A stretch of 64,000 nt of DNA from the NCBI GenBank assembly GCA_023974075.1, contig JAMFTG010001323.1, forward strand, positions 1 to 64,000, given 5' to 3'. The notes under the pieces are model-generated. The model did not search any database. It was not told where the DNA came from and saw nothing but the letters and a program-made list of their open reading frames with translations. A program made the translations under genes and the position numbers. Position 1 is the stretch's first letter. Each line of letters starts with the position of its first letter. Below are positions 41,710-58,100 of this stretch, piece by piece. The stretch is from Chaenocephalus aceratus. Taxonomy: Eukaryota > Chordata > Actinopteri > Perciformes > Channichthyidae.

Positions 41710-42336
41710 AAACAAACAACAAATAGCGCGTGCGTTCCATTTTCACTCTACAGCGAGAAGCTCATGGGGCGGTTTATATTGACCAGTTTGTTCACGTTTT
41801 CATTATACTCAGTAATGGTACACAAGCTTTTGAATATCATATTGGTACAAGAAGGTCAGATAAAATGCGATGGCTGTTATACGCCCTATACATATATCAT
41901 TTGTATTTCACTGTTACATGAATGGCAAATAATTCCTACGTTAAGGTAGTGTGCTGGAATATTATTGGTTGTGAGAATCCAGTGAAATGGAAGAAGGTGC
42001 TTTTATATCTTAAAGGTCAAATGCAAAGCTTCCAAATATGCTACATTTTTATAGAAATGTTGTTTTTAAGACTGCCTGTATTTTTTATTTAATTGAAATC
42101 GAGATAATACACCCGGAAAAAAGCTTTATATTGATACAAAACTCGACCCAAAGCCGTCTGAATTTCTGACATGTCATTCCCAGCAGCCTCCGCGTGCGTG
42201 ACGTCATTGTGGCCAAACAGTCTCTGGGCCAAATATCCCGACTCGGCAGTCTCGTGCGCTCTTCACATGTCAGCGGTGTTTTCGCTCATGACTGGTGCAG
42301 AAAACTCTGAATTATATCCGCGAAATCACGCAAAAC
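41710..42336. other. Intergenic; CpG-bearing leader before the THAP exon
   Basis: AT-rich to 42170, then CpG-richer sequence (GCGTGCGTGACGTCATTG, with a CRE-like TGACGTCA at 42197) that could act as a promoter for the THAP exon. Confidence 0.4.
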
Positions 42337-42650
42337 ATGGGTTATTGTTATGCTTTCGGATGTACGAACGGTGCGGGATCTGGGAGAATTTTTCATTCAT
42401 TTCCCCAAGACAAAATCATCCGCCGAATATGGATTATATTAGTGAATCGTGTTGGCTGGCAGCCGACAAAATGGAGCAAGTTTTGCTCTAACCACTTCGC
42501 GTCTGATGCATACGATGTTGATCCTGCCATCGTCAAGTCTGTTGGTGGAGAAGCATTTAAGTACATCGGAGCCGTCCCCTCCATATTTGAGCACAAAAAC
42601 AACCGAAAGAAACGAAAGAGCCGGGCAATGCAGAAACGCCAAGAATTGAG
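42337..42650 (+). CDS. THAP-domain first exon
   Basis: From ATG 42337: MGYCYAFGCTNGAGSGRIFH, SFPQDKIIRRIWIILVNRVG, WQPTKWSKFCSNHFASDAYD, KYIGAVPSIFEHKNNRKKRK. The C..C, W, C.NHF and AVPSIF landmarks define a THAP zinc-coordinating DNA-binding domain. 314 bp, ends two bases into a codon at donor GAG|GTAAAC. THAP domains occur in host factors and in P-element/Kolobok transposases; given the neighbouring Kolobok-like element the latter is likely, but the exon is open. Confidence 0.75.
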
Positions 42651-43460
42651 GTAAACACATTTGATTTGATTTCAAAGCGCACGGAGCACAGAGCGGACAG
42701 CAGATAACGGAATTGCAGTTTTATTGCTTATAGATTATCAGAACATTTCAAAGGGGACACAGCCCATTGGATATTAACCTATGGATTAACTACATCATCG
42801 TTTTAATCGTTTTAATGCATTTTAGAGCAGACAGGAAGATAAGCCTAGCTCATGTTAGTACCTAGCGCCACATGTTTTGATGTACGTTTTTGTTGATAAC
42901 CTCGCGAGTTTGTATCTTTCAGTGTTGAGGTGGGCACCGTTAGATTCTGTGTCTTTACGATCATAAACAATGTGTTGGATGTGGAGCTAGGATAAGTAAT
43001 AAGGGAGCTAGGAGTGATTTTTCGGTGCAGTAATAGGTTAGCATTTTTCGCTCGGGGCTAATTCAGAGGCTCACTGTTAGCATTGTGTTTTAAAAAAAAT
43101 AAAATGAAAAAGATCAGTTAAAGGGGACCTATCATGCAAAATGCACCTTTGTAACGTCTTTTATACATGAATATGTGTCCCCGGTGTTCCAGGGAACTCA
43201 CCAAGTGTCAGAAACACAACCCTCTCTATTTTCCTCCTTCGCCAAATCTCTAAAAAAGGGGCTGCAACGGATCTGAAAAAAACGGATCCAGATCTCAATA
43301 CTTTTTCTACGTCACAAAGACGTGCTCCGCTTATTGGTCACTCTCCACCTATCAGGGGAATGAGCCACGGCCCACGTGCATTGCCAAACCTCTCATTCGC
43401 ATATAGGCTATCGGCAGGCTAAATCAACCCACATCTGTGTTTTTGCCTGCTCTTGCCAGG

Positions 43461-43601
43461 ATGTCTAAGCCAGTTAAACGTTGTGCTGTTGTTGGCTGCA
43501 AGACTCGGGACAGGGATATGCCTCCAAAGTAATGCTAAACCCGGGATCAATACCAACCATCCGGGACCAGGCCAGTGAGGACACATCCAATTTTGAAGCT
43601 G
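43461..43601 (+). pseudogene. THAP-like exon with its middle deleted
   Basis: MSKPVKRCAVVGCKTRDRDM ends at a stop; the following frame reads LNPGSIPTIRDQASEDTSNF and reaches donor GCT|GTAAGT. The first part has the opening C..C of a THAP domain and the second its closing (L.PG)SIPTI, with the core WxxxI..C..HF absent. Confidence 0.5.
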
Positions 43602-44004
43602 TAAGTTTTTATTTAGCGGTGTTTTTTCCTGATAAAGCTATCTCTAGCTTGTAGCATGTAGCTTCGTCGTATCAATGTCGCCTCAAACCCAAATAGTAAT
43701 CGGTTAGGTGTTTATATATTTTGTAGCATTTTATTTTGTACGCTCCGCAGTCTTTGCTTTGTCTTTTATTTGAATTATCAGGCATTTGCTAACATGTTCA
43801 GACATACTGCCGTAATGGCGATCTGTGTGAAGGCTGTAAAGCCACGCCCTAGGCGATAACACAAGTATTTATTCTCCTATTTATTAGTATTTTGTATCCT
43901 CTAAAATCATATTGAGTAAGTTATAATAACAAACGTAATCTTCTGTAGGCAAGTGCCGTTTTTCCAGCGTTATATGTAAACGCTTTTGTGATTGTAGTCT
44001 GTAA

Positions 44005-44632
44005 AGGCCCTGACACACCAACCCGATTTTGGGAGTCAGAGGCCGTCAGAGGCTGTCGGGCATTCGCGGCGCCGTAGTCAGGTTGGTGTGTCCCGCACCG
44101 TCGACCGTGAACACGCCTTATTTGGTCCGACTGCCAGACCCGATGCATGGCCGATTCAACATGTTGAATCGGCCATGCATCGGGTTCTGGCAGTCGGACC
44201 AAATAATCACTCTGATTGGCTGTTCAGCTAGCAAATCAGTGCATGAGAAGCGAAGCGGAAGTGAGGGACGTAAACAAAACGATTTAAGAAGGCACACACA
44301 GACTGCTATTCATTTTCATCTCATCATGGCGATCTGGAATGATGCAAACGAAGACCTGCTCATCACCTTGATCCAGGAGAGGCCAGCTCTGTATGATATT
44401 ACGGAGAAAAGATACTCTTCTTCTTCTCTGTCTTCCGGTTGTTGCCTCTTTTGAATGACGAATACACACTACCGCCGCCTGCTGGTAAGGAGAGTTATTG
44501 CCACTCACGCACTGAAGTCGGTGCGGTGTGTTCCCGTGCGACACATGGCCAAAACGCAGGAGAACACGGCCAGGCAACAGCCGACTTCAGCGTCGGCTAG
44601 TCCTCTGGTGACTGCTTGGTGTGTCAGGGCCT
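44005..44632. mobile_element. PIF/Harbinger MITE with TAA duplication
   Basis: TAA (44002-44004, 44633-44635) flanks inverted ends AGGCCCTGACACACCAA and TTGGTGTGTCAGGGCCT. It contains a MADF-like start, MAIWNDANEDLLITLIQERP at 44326-44385, then ALYDITEKRYS, the partner protein typical of this superfamily. It is nested in the Kolobok-like element. Confidence 0.88.
44118..44206. repeat. Near-perfect 44-bp palindrome with no spacer
   Basis: Left arm 44118-44161, right arm 44162-44206. The right arm differs only by one extra T (GGGTTCTGG against the expected GGGTCTGG). The centre is TTCAACATGTTGAA. It is inside the Harbinger MITE. Confidence 0.95.
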
Positions 44633-45223
44633 TAAGAACGATCAGATATCATCGATCTGTAAGCTACGCTACGCTAATGAGACATGCCGTGTTTTGCAGC
44701 GTTATATGTAAAAGCTTTTGTGTGTTTACTTGTTTGCGCAAATGAATATAAATGGGGCTGTGTTAGGATACAACACTGTGTGTATGTATGCGAGGGGACA
44801 CACACACCACGAGTAAAACTGAGCTAAAGCCCCGTTGGTCTGTTGTTGTTGACAAGGCCTTACCTCTAGCAACAGGCTAATTAGTGGCTAGCACTCATTA
44901 CAGTCAGTCTACTGAGCTCAGCCCCTCTCCAACACATCACCTGCATTGAGTCAGAAACACATCATGCACGTTACGGTTCAAAACTAACTCGGATTGGAAA
45001 AGGCTTAGCAAAGAGCTTTGCTAAATAGAGAGTTTTAGCCCCATCTTTTGGGATTTCAGACTATATTTATCCAAATAGTATTTTCTCATCCTGAATACTA
45101 AGTTGAGATGATTTTGTTCTAACTATGTGTTCTTCTTTACAGGCCAGCACCTCACATACTTACTAATTAGTGACAATTTGTACATCCTTTGCTATTATTT
45201 ACTTTTTTTTTATCATAGCGGAA

Positions 45224-45570
45224 ATGAAAGACTGTACCTGGCAGAAACGCTGAGCGTGCACACGTCACTACATCCACTGGAAACCCTCTGTATAAACTGC
45301 AGTTCCCAAAGGCCAGGAAGGGAGAATGCAGAGCAAAACCAGTAAAGACTGACCCCAGTCTGAAAGAAGTTTCAGTTTTTTACATGCATATACTAATCTA
45401 AACCACATTTTTTGTTGTGCTTTGTTTACCATTGCACAGCCCTACATGGCCAACTTGATGGACCTCATCTTCGACCAAGTCTTTGTGGACCCTGCACCAT
45501 TATGAGCGACCTGACAGGGAGGAGGTCATCGCCGGGTATGCTACACGGTTCAATTTGGCTGCTGTCTGAA
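45224..45570 (+). pseudogene. C-terminal exons of a THAP/Kolobok-type transposase
   Basis: Block 1: AERAHVTTSTGNPLYKLQFP then KARKGECRAKPVKTDP, to about 45353. Block 2 after TTGCACAG (45441): PYMANLMDLIFDQVFVDPAP, then, after a deletion, YERPDREEVIAGYATRFN. Fish proteins of this class end KGE...PVKTDPTF.YVD.LM.LIF..VF.DP...; the order and wording fit. The spacing between PAP and YERP is shortened and the frame shifts, so it is dead. Confidence 0.6.
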
Positions 45571-46593
45571 CCCAACATCGACATTTCACGGATCAGGAAA
45601 CTCCCTGCGTATCCTGAGGACAACGCAGGCCGGAATCACCACTCTGATCCTGCGTCCAAGGAAGCCCCAGCACCAGCTCACAAAGCTTCTGTAAAAATAT
45701 TTAGTGTCATTTATACAAAATACAAGTAGGCTACATTTAGTTTTTTTTATGGGTTTTTTTAACCGTTGATTTTGACAATAAAGTTCGAGTTGATATCAAA
45801 ATGTGTCGTGATTATTCATGTTTGGATGGGTAAAGAATATTCTGATTTCAAAAGCATAAGGTTGTGGACCTTTTTGTCGTACACATGGGTGTGTTATGCC
45901 ATTGCTGTGTAGTATATAATAGTACAATGACAGAATGAAAGATTGCATAAAGCCATATACACCAGTATTTATTTCCATGAACAATATTAGCATTCGTTTT
46001 ACAATTTCAGTCAAAACAAACAAACCACTCACTGCTCTATTTGCCTCAACTGTAGTCCACCATGTTCAGCTCTGTAAATATTCAACGCATTCTGCAGGGA
46101 GAACACATTTAGGCACACAGGCTCCAATCCAGGATGGTCCACCATACAGGTTACAGAGTCCTCAAGTTACTGCATCCGTCTTGACACATTGTGATACAAA
46201 TATATTAAATGACATGTGAAAAATGTATTTAAACAGACAACTTAGTAAAGCTGTCAAAAATGTTACCTGTGGTATCTCCATGCAGCACACATTCTCCGTT
46301 CAGAAGGCATCGTGGCGCAATTTGCACAAATAAGTCAATAACTGAGCTTTTAAAAACACATGAAACTACACACATTGCTGACAACTGAGGTGTTGTTGGA
46401 GTTATACTTTTTATCATCCTAAATTATTCAACTTTCCAACGGTTGTTGCACGATGTTGGAAGAAAAGGACTGTAAACTATTAATAAACGCAATGAGGCCA
46501 TTGTATATATGCTGACAATATGAATGTCTCCCTTTTTAAATATATATATCGCTGTTTTTGCGTTACAAACTGTACACATTGCATTCTTGCTAA

Positions 46594-46854
46594 TTAGCCA
46601 AAATATGAACGGAATAAGGAGCAAACATCGTAACAGAGTAAAATAAATAGGGACAACAGCTTGTCAGCTAACCATTCAGAAACGTCCTGCTGCAACCGAG
46701 ATTTTTGCACCTCCACCAAAACCTCCGCTGCTTCAGGGTCAGTTTCTGGATCAAATTGATAATATGCTTGAACACATGCATTGCTCTGAGATGACATGTT
46801 TATTCGACACTCGTAATCACAGCAAGCACGGTAACGTGACTCTCGCCGGCTCAT
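46594..46854 (-). pseudogene. Minus-strand ORF at the right end of the Kolobok-like element
   Basis: MSRRESRYRACCDYECRINM, SSQSNACVQAYYQFDPETDP, EAAEVLVEVQKSRLQQDVSE, W. The phrase YQFDPETDPE...QDVSEW is reminiscent of the start of the cysteine-rich P2X7-tail-like proteins that accompany some fish mobile elements. Only the first part is present. Low confidence on family. Confidence 0.35.
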
Positions 46855-47064
46855 GCCTGCTCTTCTGCAGGGGGGCGTGGTCAGCTGCTGCTCAGAATTT
46901 TCAAAGACAGGCTTGGAATAGAGCGAAAATGAGCGAAACGAGGCATGTCTAAAAAATGATCTGTTTGGTATTTTGAAAAATAAAATGTATAAATATACCT
47001 TATATAGGTATGGTCATACACTATATCATTTAAATATAGCATGATAGGTCTCCTTTAAATGAGT

Positions 47065-47345
47065 TTGTCCCCGTTATATGGATATAAAATATTCATAGTT
47101 TATTAAATATTAAGGTTCCTTAGACGTCGTTTCCTGCAAATGACGCGATTTCTGGTCCGTGGGGCCTAAGAGGATAACAGAGTAGGCCCTATGTTTTTTT
47201 TTTTTTTCACAACAGTTGTATTTGGATGGAATGAATACCTATAGTGATAATTCAAAGTAATAAATGATTTTTACAGTGAAAAAGTTCAAATGGTTCCCAA
47301 ATTACCCAGAGGTCGCCTGGACTTTATTTTTCTAAACCTCTCTAA
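47065..47345. repeat. Diverged relative of the piggyBac-like MITE at 6731-7292
   Basis: ATATTCATAGTTTATTAAAT then ATTAAGG..CGTTTCCTGCAAATGA match the complement of 6780-6850. Its left end abuts the Kolobok-like element, which inserted into it. Confidence 0.65.
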
Positions 47346-47700
47346 AAAGGTCAAATTTCACTTGTTTTGCATCAATCTTGATACAGGGTACTTATATGTT
47401 ATAGTTTGGATTCCTAAAGCTTTTAGTCTATAGTCTACTCAGAATCAGACATGATAACGAAATTAAGTTGTACTATCGGCGGAAGCAGCTGTGAGCGATA
47501 AGCCAGGTGGAAATATGTTTGGCCACTCTGACGTCACGCGACGCCATCTTGCGGAGACGAGCGGCTGAGAAATAAATCGTCGGACTTGGTGTTGGGGGTT
47601 GAACAAAATAAATATTGCGCATTGCCAGATGCTTATTATCTCCGATTTTAATACTGCAATATCTTAGATAGTGTTGTAGCTATATGATTTCGATTTTACT
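47345..47700. other. Intergenic, nothing recognised
   Basis: Includes a CpG-bearing patch near 47520-47590 (CTGACGTCACGCGACGCCAT) but no gene start I can support. Confidence 0.35.
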
Positions 47701-47895
47701 GGCAATTATAAAAAAAATCTTTGCATTTGATCTTTAAACACAAACAAGCCGACTTAGCATTCATTCAAGAAACACATCTTAAGGATGATGAGGCTAAACA
47801 ATTTAAAAGAGACTGGGAAGGGGACGTTTTTTATAGATTTTTTGTGTCACTGACTAAAGAAGGTTCCGGGACGAACCAAGTGGCGGGATGGGCGT
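47700..47895 (+). pseudogene. L1-type endonuclease fragment
   Basis: HKQADLAFIQETHLKDDEAK then QFKRDWEGDVFYR at about 47735-47835. FIQETHL is the apurinic-like endonuclease box of L1-clade ORF2. Truncated on both sides, and frameshifted after DVFYR. Confidence 0.7.
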
Positions 47896-48069
47896 AGGGG
47901 TTTCTGTTGTAGTTGGGAATGTATTCTATATATTATGGTCAGTTATAATGTGGGTTTTGGGGTTAACTTAACAGCTGGCTATAAATCACTGATCATACAT
48001 GCACAGAATATTATAGATTATCGTTATACCAATTATGATGACATGTGTATTTATAATGGCTCACCTGTG

Positions 48070-48290
48070 AATGGTTTCTCCCAATAAGATCCTCTATAAA
48101 AGAGCCAGTCTTCAGTCGGAGGAAAGTGGTGAACCCCTCCATGCTGGCTGGCTGGCTGGCTGGCTGGCTGGTCTTTATGGTGGTTGTGAAATAAAGACAC
48201 TATGGTGTGCAACTCTACCTCCTCTCGTGTTTGGTTCTTTCACTGGAAATCCAGCCGCTAAAAGGCTCGCTGTCTCACATGCTTTATAGG
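48070..48290 (+). mobile_element. LTR-like fragment
   Basis: CTATAAAAGA (48096) as a possible TATA box, a (GGCT)n run near 48145-48170, AATAAA (48190) and a pyrimidine-rich downstream stretch give the order of an LTR R/U5. No gag-pol sequence or partner LTR is in the window. Tentative. Confidence 0.35.
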
Positions 48291-49755
48291 GATCTGCAGA
48301 TAAATGTTTTGTCCAACTATCAAATATCTATTTTTTTTCAATTTAATAGCAGCCCTGTGCGTGGTCGGGCGCATTGTAGGAAAGCAAAAACAATAAATGG
48401 CAAATAGGTTGAAAATAAACGTATTTGAGTTACGTCCAAAACAAACGTAATTTGGGAGAAAATACGTTTCTAGCTTAACGTAGTTGAGAATTGTATTTTT
48501 GATAATTGATTTATTTAGCATTAAAGTGTCTCATATTGTTCAGAGTTTACCTTTATTAAAATGTTAAAACCACAAATGCAGACTAATGTTAATTTAGTAT
48601 GAGTATAAATGTCCCATCTGATACTGGAGTACAGCGTGTTTAATGTTGTTATGGGACTTTTCTGTAATCTGAAAAAAGGTTCATTTGACCTCTTTAGTCT
48701 AAAAAATGAAATGATAAAAATGTAGCCTTGTCAAAATGTTGAGTTGTTAAGAGGGGAAACGTTCCTCTGGTGGAACTGCTAACAACAACTCTAATATATG
48801 AAACAACCTTCCAAATCAGAATCTGAATTATGAGACTTATAGTTTTAACGGATTTATTAAAATCCAGACAGCAGTTTAGAACACAGACAATAAATAAATA
48901 CAATGCTGTCTTATGAATGTGGGAAGGATTTAACTTTATCAAGAAATATTAAAATCTATTAAAAAAAGTATCAAGACAGAGGTTTTTAACTACATCCTGA
49001 AATCACAGTGATGTTGCTACAGTAAAAGACATTTAAAAAGTATGTCTGTGTATAAAGAACCAACACAATCACAACACAGTGCAAGGGCACAAAAGTAAAA
49101 AAGGATCAAACATGGCAAAAATCTTAAGAGGCCAAAATGTATCATGCATTATATGAAGATATATGTAGACAAGAGCAATATCTGGATTCTCCTTATCATC
49201 GAAAACTCCTGATCAAAAGCAAATCAAACAAATATTTTCAACCAAACCATTAAATCTAGCGTTATCGAAACTCAGATTAAATGAAAAGATGTGCCAGAAG
49301 ATGATCCCCCTGTTTCAAGTAAAAACCCACAGATTCCTTTCCTATTATTCTTCTGGAAGAAATATGATAGACTAATTGAGATGTTTGTTTTGCACAGGTT
49401 TCCGTACATAAATCATCCGAACTTGACATCACAGAGGCCATCTGAGGGACACCCTATGACTCCTGCTCAAACAGAAAATAAAAATCTGCAGATTCCCTTC
49501 AAAGTGCAAAAGCATACTGAAAAGGACCGACAGTGTTGATTGGCTGTAGTTTGAAGAAAGAATAACCCCTTTAGATTATTAAAGGTATTTGTTCACTGGG
49601 CAGCAGAGAGTGAGGTCAGTCCAGTTTCATTACAATTCAAAATGTTGATAACCTGACATTTAGAAAGTCCTTTGACAGGTAGGTAAAGTTCCCTCATTAC
49701 ACCAGGGGATATTAGTTTGATGGTTTTTTTGGTGGCTGCTGCCTCTTCATCCTCT
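48290..49755. other. Probable arrdc1 3' UTR and downstream sequence
   Basis: Nothing coding. The minus-strand AATAAA at 48853-48858 is one candidate polyadenylation signal for arrdc1, about 0.9 kb after its stop codon. Confidence 0.35.
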
Positions 49756-56324
<6,569 letters not shown>

Positions 56325-56466
56325 CTGAAACACACGGAGGTTCATCAAGGCAGCAACATATGTGCATTATACCAAAGGACCGTATCTGCCATCGAACATC
56401 AACCATTAAAACCCTTTAATATATATGATTAATCTTTACATTTTAATCTTTCTTTTTTTGTTTGTT

Positions 56467-56561
56467 TTTCTCATATCTCTATCCTTAGACCTTACATTCT
56501 TACTCATTTTAAAGAAGCAGCACTCAGTGTATGTACACTGTGCCTTATGTACTTGCTAATT

Positions 56562-56616
<55 letters not shown>

Positions 56617-56790
56617 GTGCAGAGTAACAGTACTAGCAATTGTTATATATATATAAAAAATCTGTGCCTTATACAAGGCACAGATTTCACAAATATGATA
56701 CAGTGTACGTTCACCGAGTGCTGCAAGTCTAAATGAGTAAGAATGTGAGGTCTACATTAGAAGGTCTAAGGATAGAGATATGAGACGGAC
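56467..56790. mobile_element. Fold-back MITE centred on (TA)n
   Basis: Left CATATCTCTATCCTTAGACC (56472) and ATTCTTACTCATTT (56498) are mirrored by AAATGAGTAAGAAT and GGTCTAAGGATAGAGATATG ending near 56784. The centre holds (TA)n (56566-56613) and a small hairpin, AAATCTGTGCCTT / AAGGCACAGATTT, at 56659-56688. Confidence 0.8.
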
Positions 56791-56999
56791 AGGAAGGAGA
56801 GACACAACCAAATGTATACAGGAAAGGACCAAGTAGATTAAGATCAAATAAAACATACCATTTAAAATGGCCTGGACCATGTTCTGAAACACACAGGGTC
56901 TATGGTAGCAAGGCCGGCTAATGCTTATGGCAACATTGAATTACATTTCCTCACCAGAGGGAAGCTTTTGCAAGGCATTCAAAAAAGATATACACGGTT

Positions 57000-57320
57000 G
57001 CCGCTTTGTAACAAATGTTCATTTGAGCCCCTTTTTTTAAAGCTTGAGAAAGAACATCACATCTATTAGCCAGGCAGAAACAGAGGGACTTCCAATTGAG
57101 AAGCATTGTGCGACGGGCCAACAGGGCGGTGAAGATATCTGCTGTCTGCAGGTTGATGAGGACAAATCTCTAGGGACACCGACGATGGCATCAGGGTAAT
57201 CTTGAGAACTGATTGCAGATTAAATACCAATCATTTTGCAATTTGGGACACGAGGCAAACATATGACTAAGGTCACACAGGAAGAGAGGGCTTCTGTTAC
57301 ATGTGTCAATTACAGTCGGG
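57000..57320 (-). pseudogene. L1-clade ORF2 C-terminal fragment
   Basis: Minus strand: DLSHMFASCPKLQN, LINLQTADIFTALLARRTML, LNWKSLCFCLANRCDV. The CCHC-like SHMF..CPKL and ARR..LL.WK are at the C-terminus of L1-type ORF2. In-frame stops between. Confidence 0.6.
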
Positions 57321-57329
57321 TATATTTTG

Positions 57330-58100
57330 GATAGCCTCGATTTGGAAAAGTGTAACATATGTAGGATTTAGAACTGTATGAGCCCAAGACGAGCGCATAA
57401 GGTGAAAGGTGGCACTCGATCAGATATATTATCCCACCACTCTTCAGATAATTCAATGTTCAATTCCTGCCCCAAAAGCGTTTGTCTTGTTCATAGAATA
57501 GGCATCTATTGACAGAATGAATGAGATGTGGGAGACCCTCTGTCTGGGCATCCATAGATGCCGGTATACCCAGGGTTGTTTGGGAGGATGAGCGGGAACG
57601 TTAGGAAAATGGAAGGAGACAACATTCCTGACCCTGAAAATAGCAAAAGAGGTGTGACGGATGCATGGGCGTTGCATCCATTATATGAGGGGGGGGGCAA
57701 GTCCCCCCCACCTTTTAAAATGATTAGTTTAGACCCCCCCACTTTTACCATGCGGAAAGTCCGTGCATCGGTCTATCCACTCGCTCTTTGGCGCTGAGTC
57801 AGTGCTTCACTATCAAATCCATTCCACTTGCTTATTGAGAGAATGCCCAAATCAATGAAACTCCGCCCCATGTTTTCACTGCTGCTTTGCACCAAGGCAG
57901 ATTCTCTGAGCCGTGCACATGCTGCGTCTTTTGTGTAGCCATGTCTTTAGTTGTAAAATGATGCGCGCCACAGATTCCACGCTCTAAGGTTCCGGTGCTA
58001 ACAGTTCACGAGCATGCTCCACTAGCACCCAGATATAAAGCGCTATTATTAAAGAGGTGGAGGAGGGAAGCGATTCACCATTAAAGACAAGAAGAAGAAG
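57330..58100. other. Repeat-derived spacer
   Basis: Contains a G-rich/C-rich inverted patch at 57690-57745 (GGGGGGGGGCAAGTCCCCCC) known from fish repeats, otherwise nothing recognised. Confidence 0.35.

Larger units (their letters stand above)
43122..47054. mobile_element. Kolobok-like element, TTAA-flanked, 3.9 kb, internally decayed
   Basis: TTAA at 43118-43121 and 47055-47058; ends AGGGGACCTATCATGC and GCATGATAGGTCTCCT. Inside: a shortened THAP-like exon (43461), transposase C-terminal exons (45260-45560), a minus-strand ORF at the right end, and a Harbinger MITE. The TTAA site plus THAP coding points to Kolobok rather than piggyBac. The 848-bp element at 12728-13575 is a non-autonomous relative. 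Confidence 0.72.

Noticed and set aside
44326..44410. Independent small host gene with a MADF-like start
   Set aside because: It lies wholly inside a TAA-flanked Harbinger MITE and breaks off after about 30 codons, so it is a transposon remnant.
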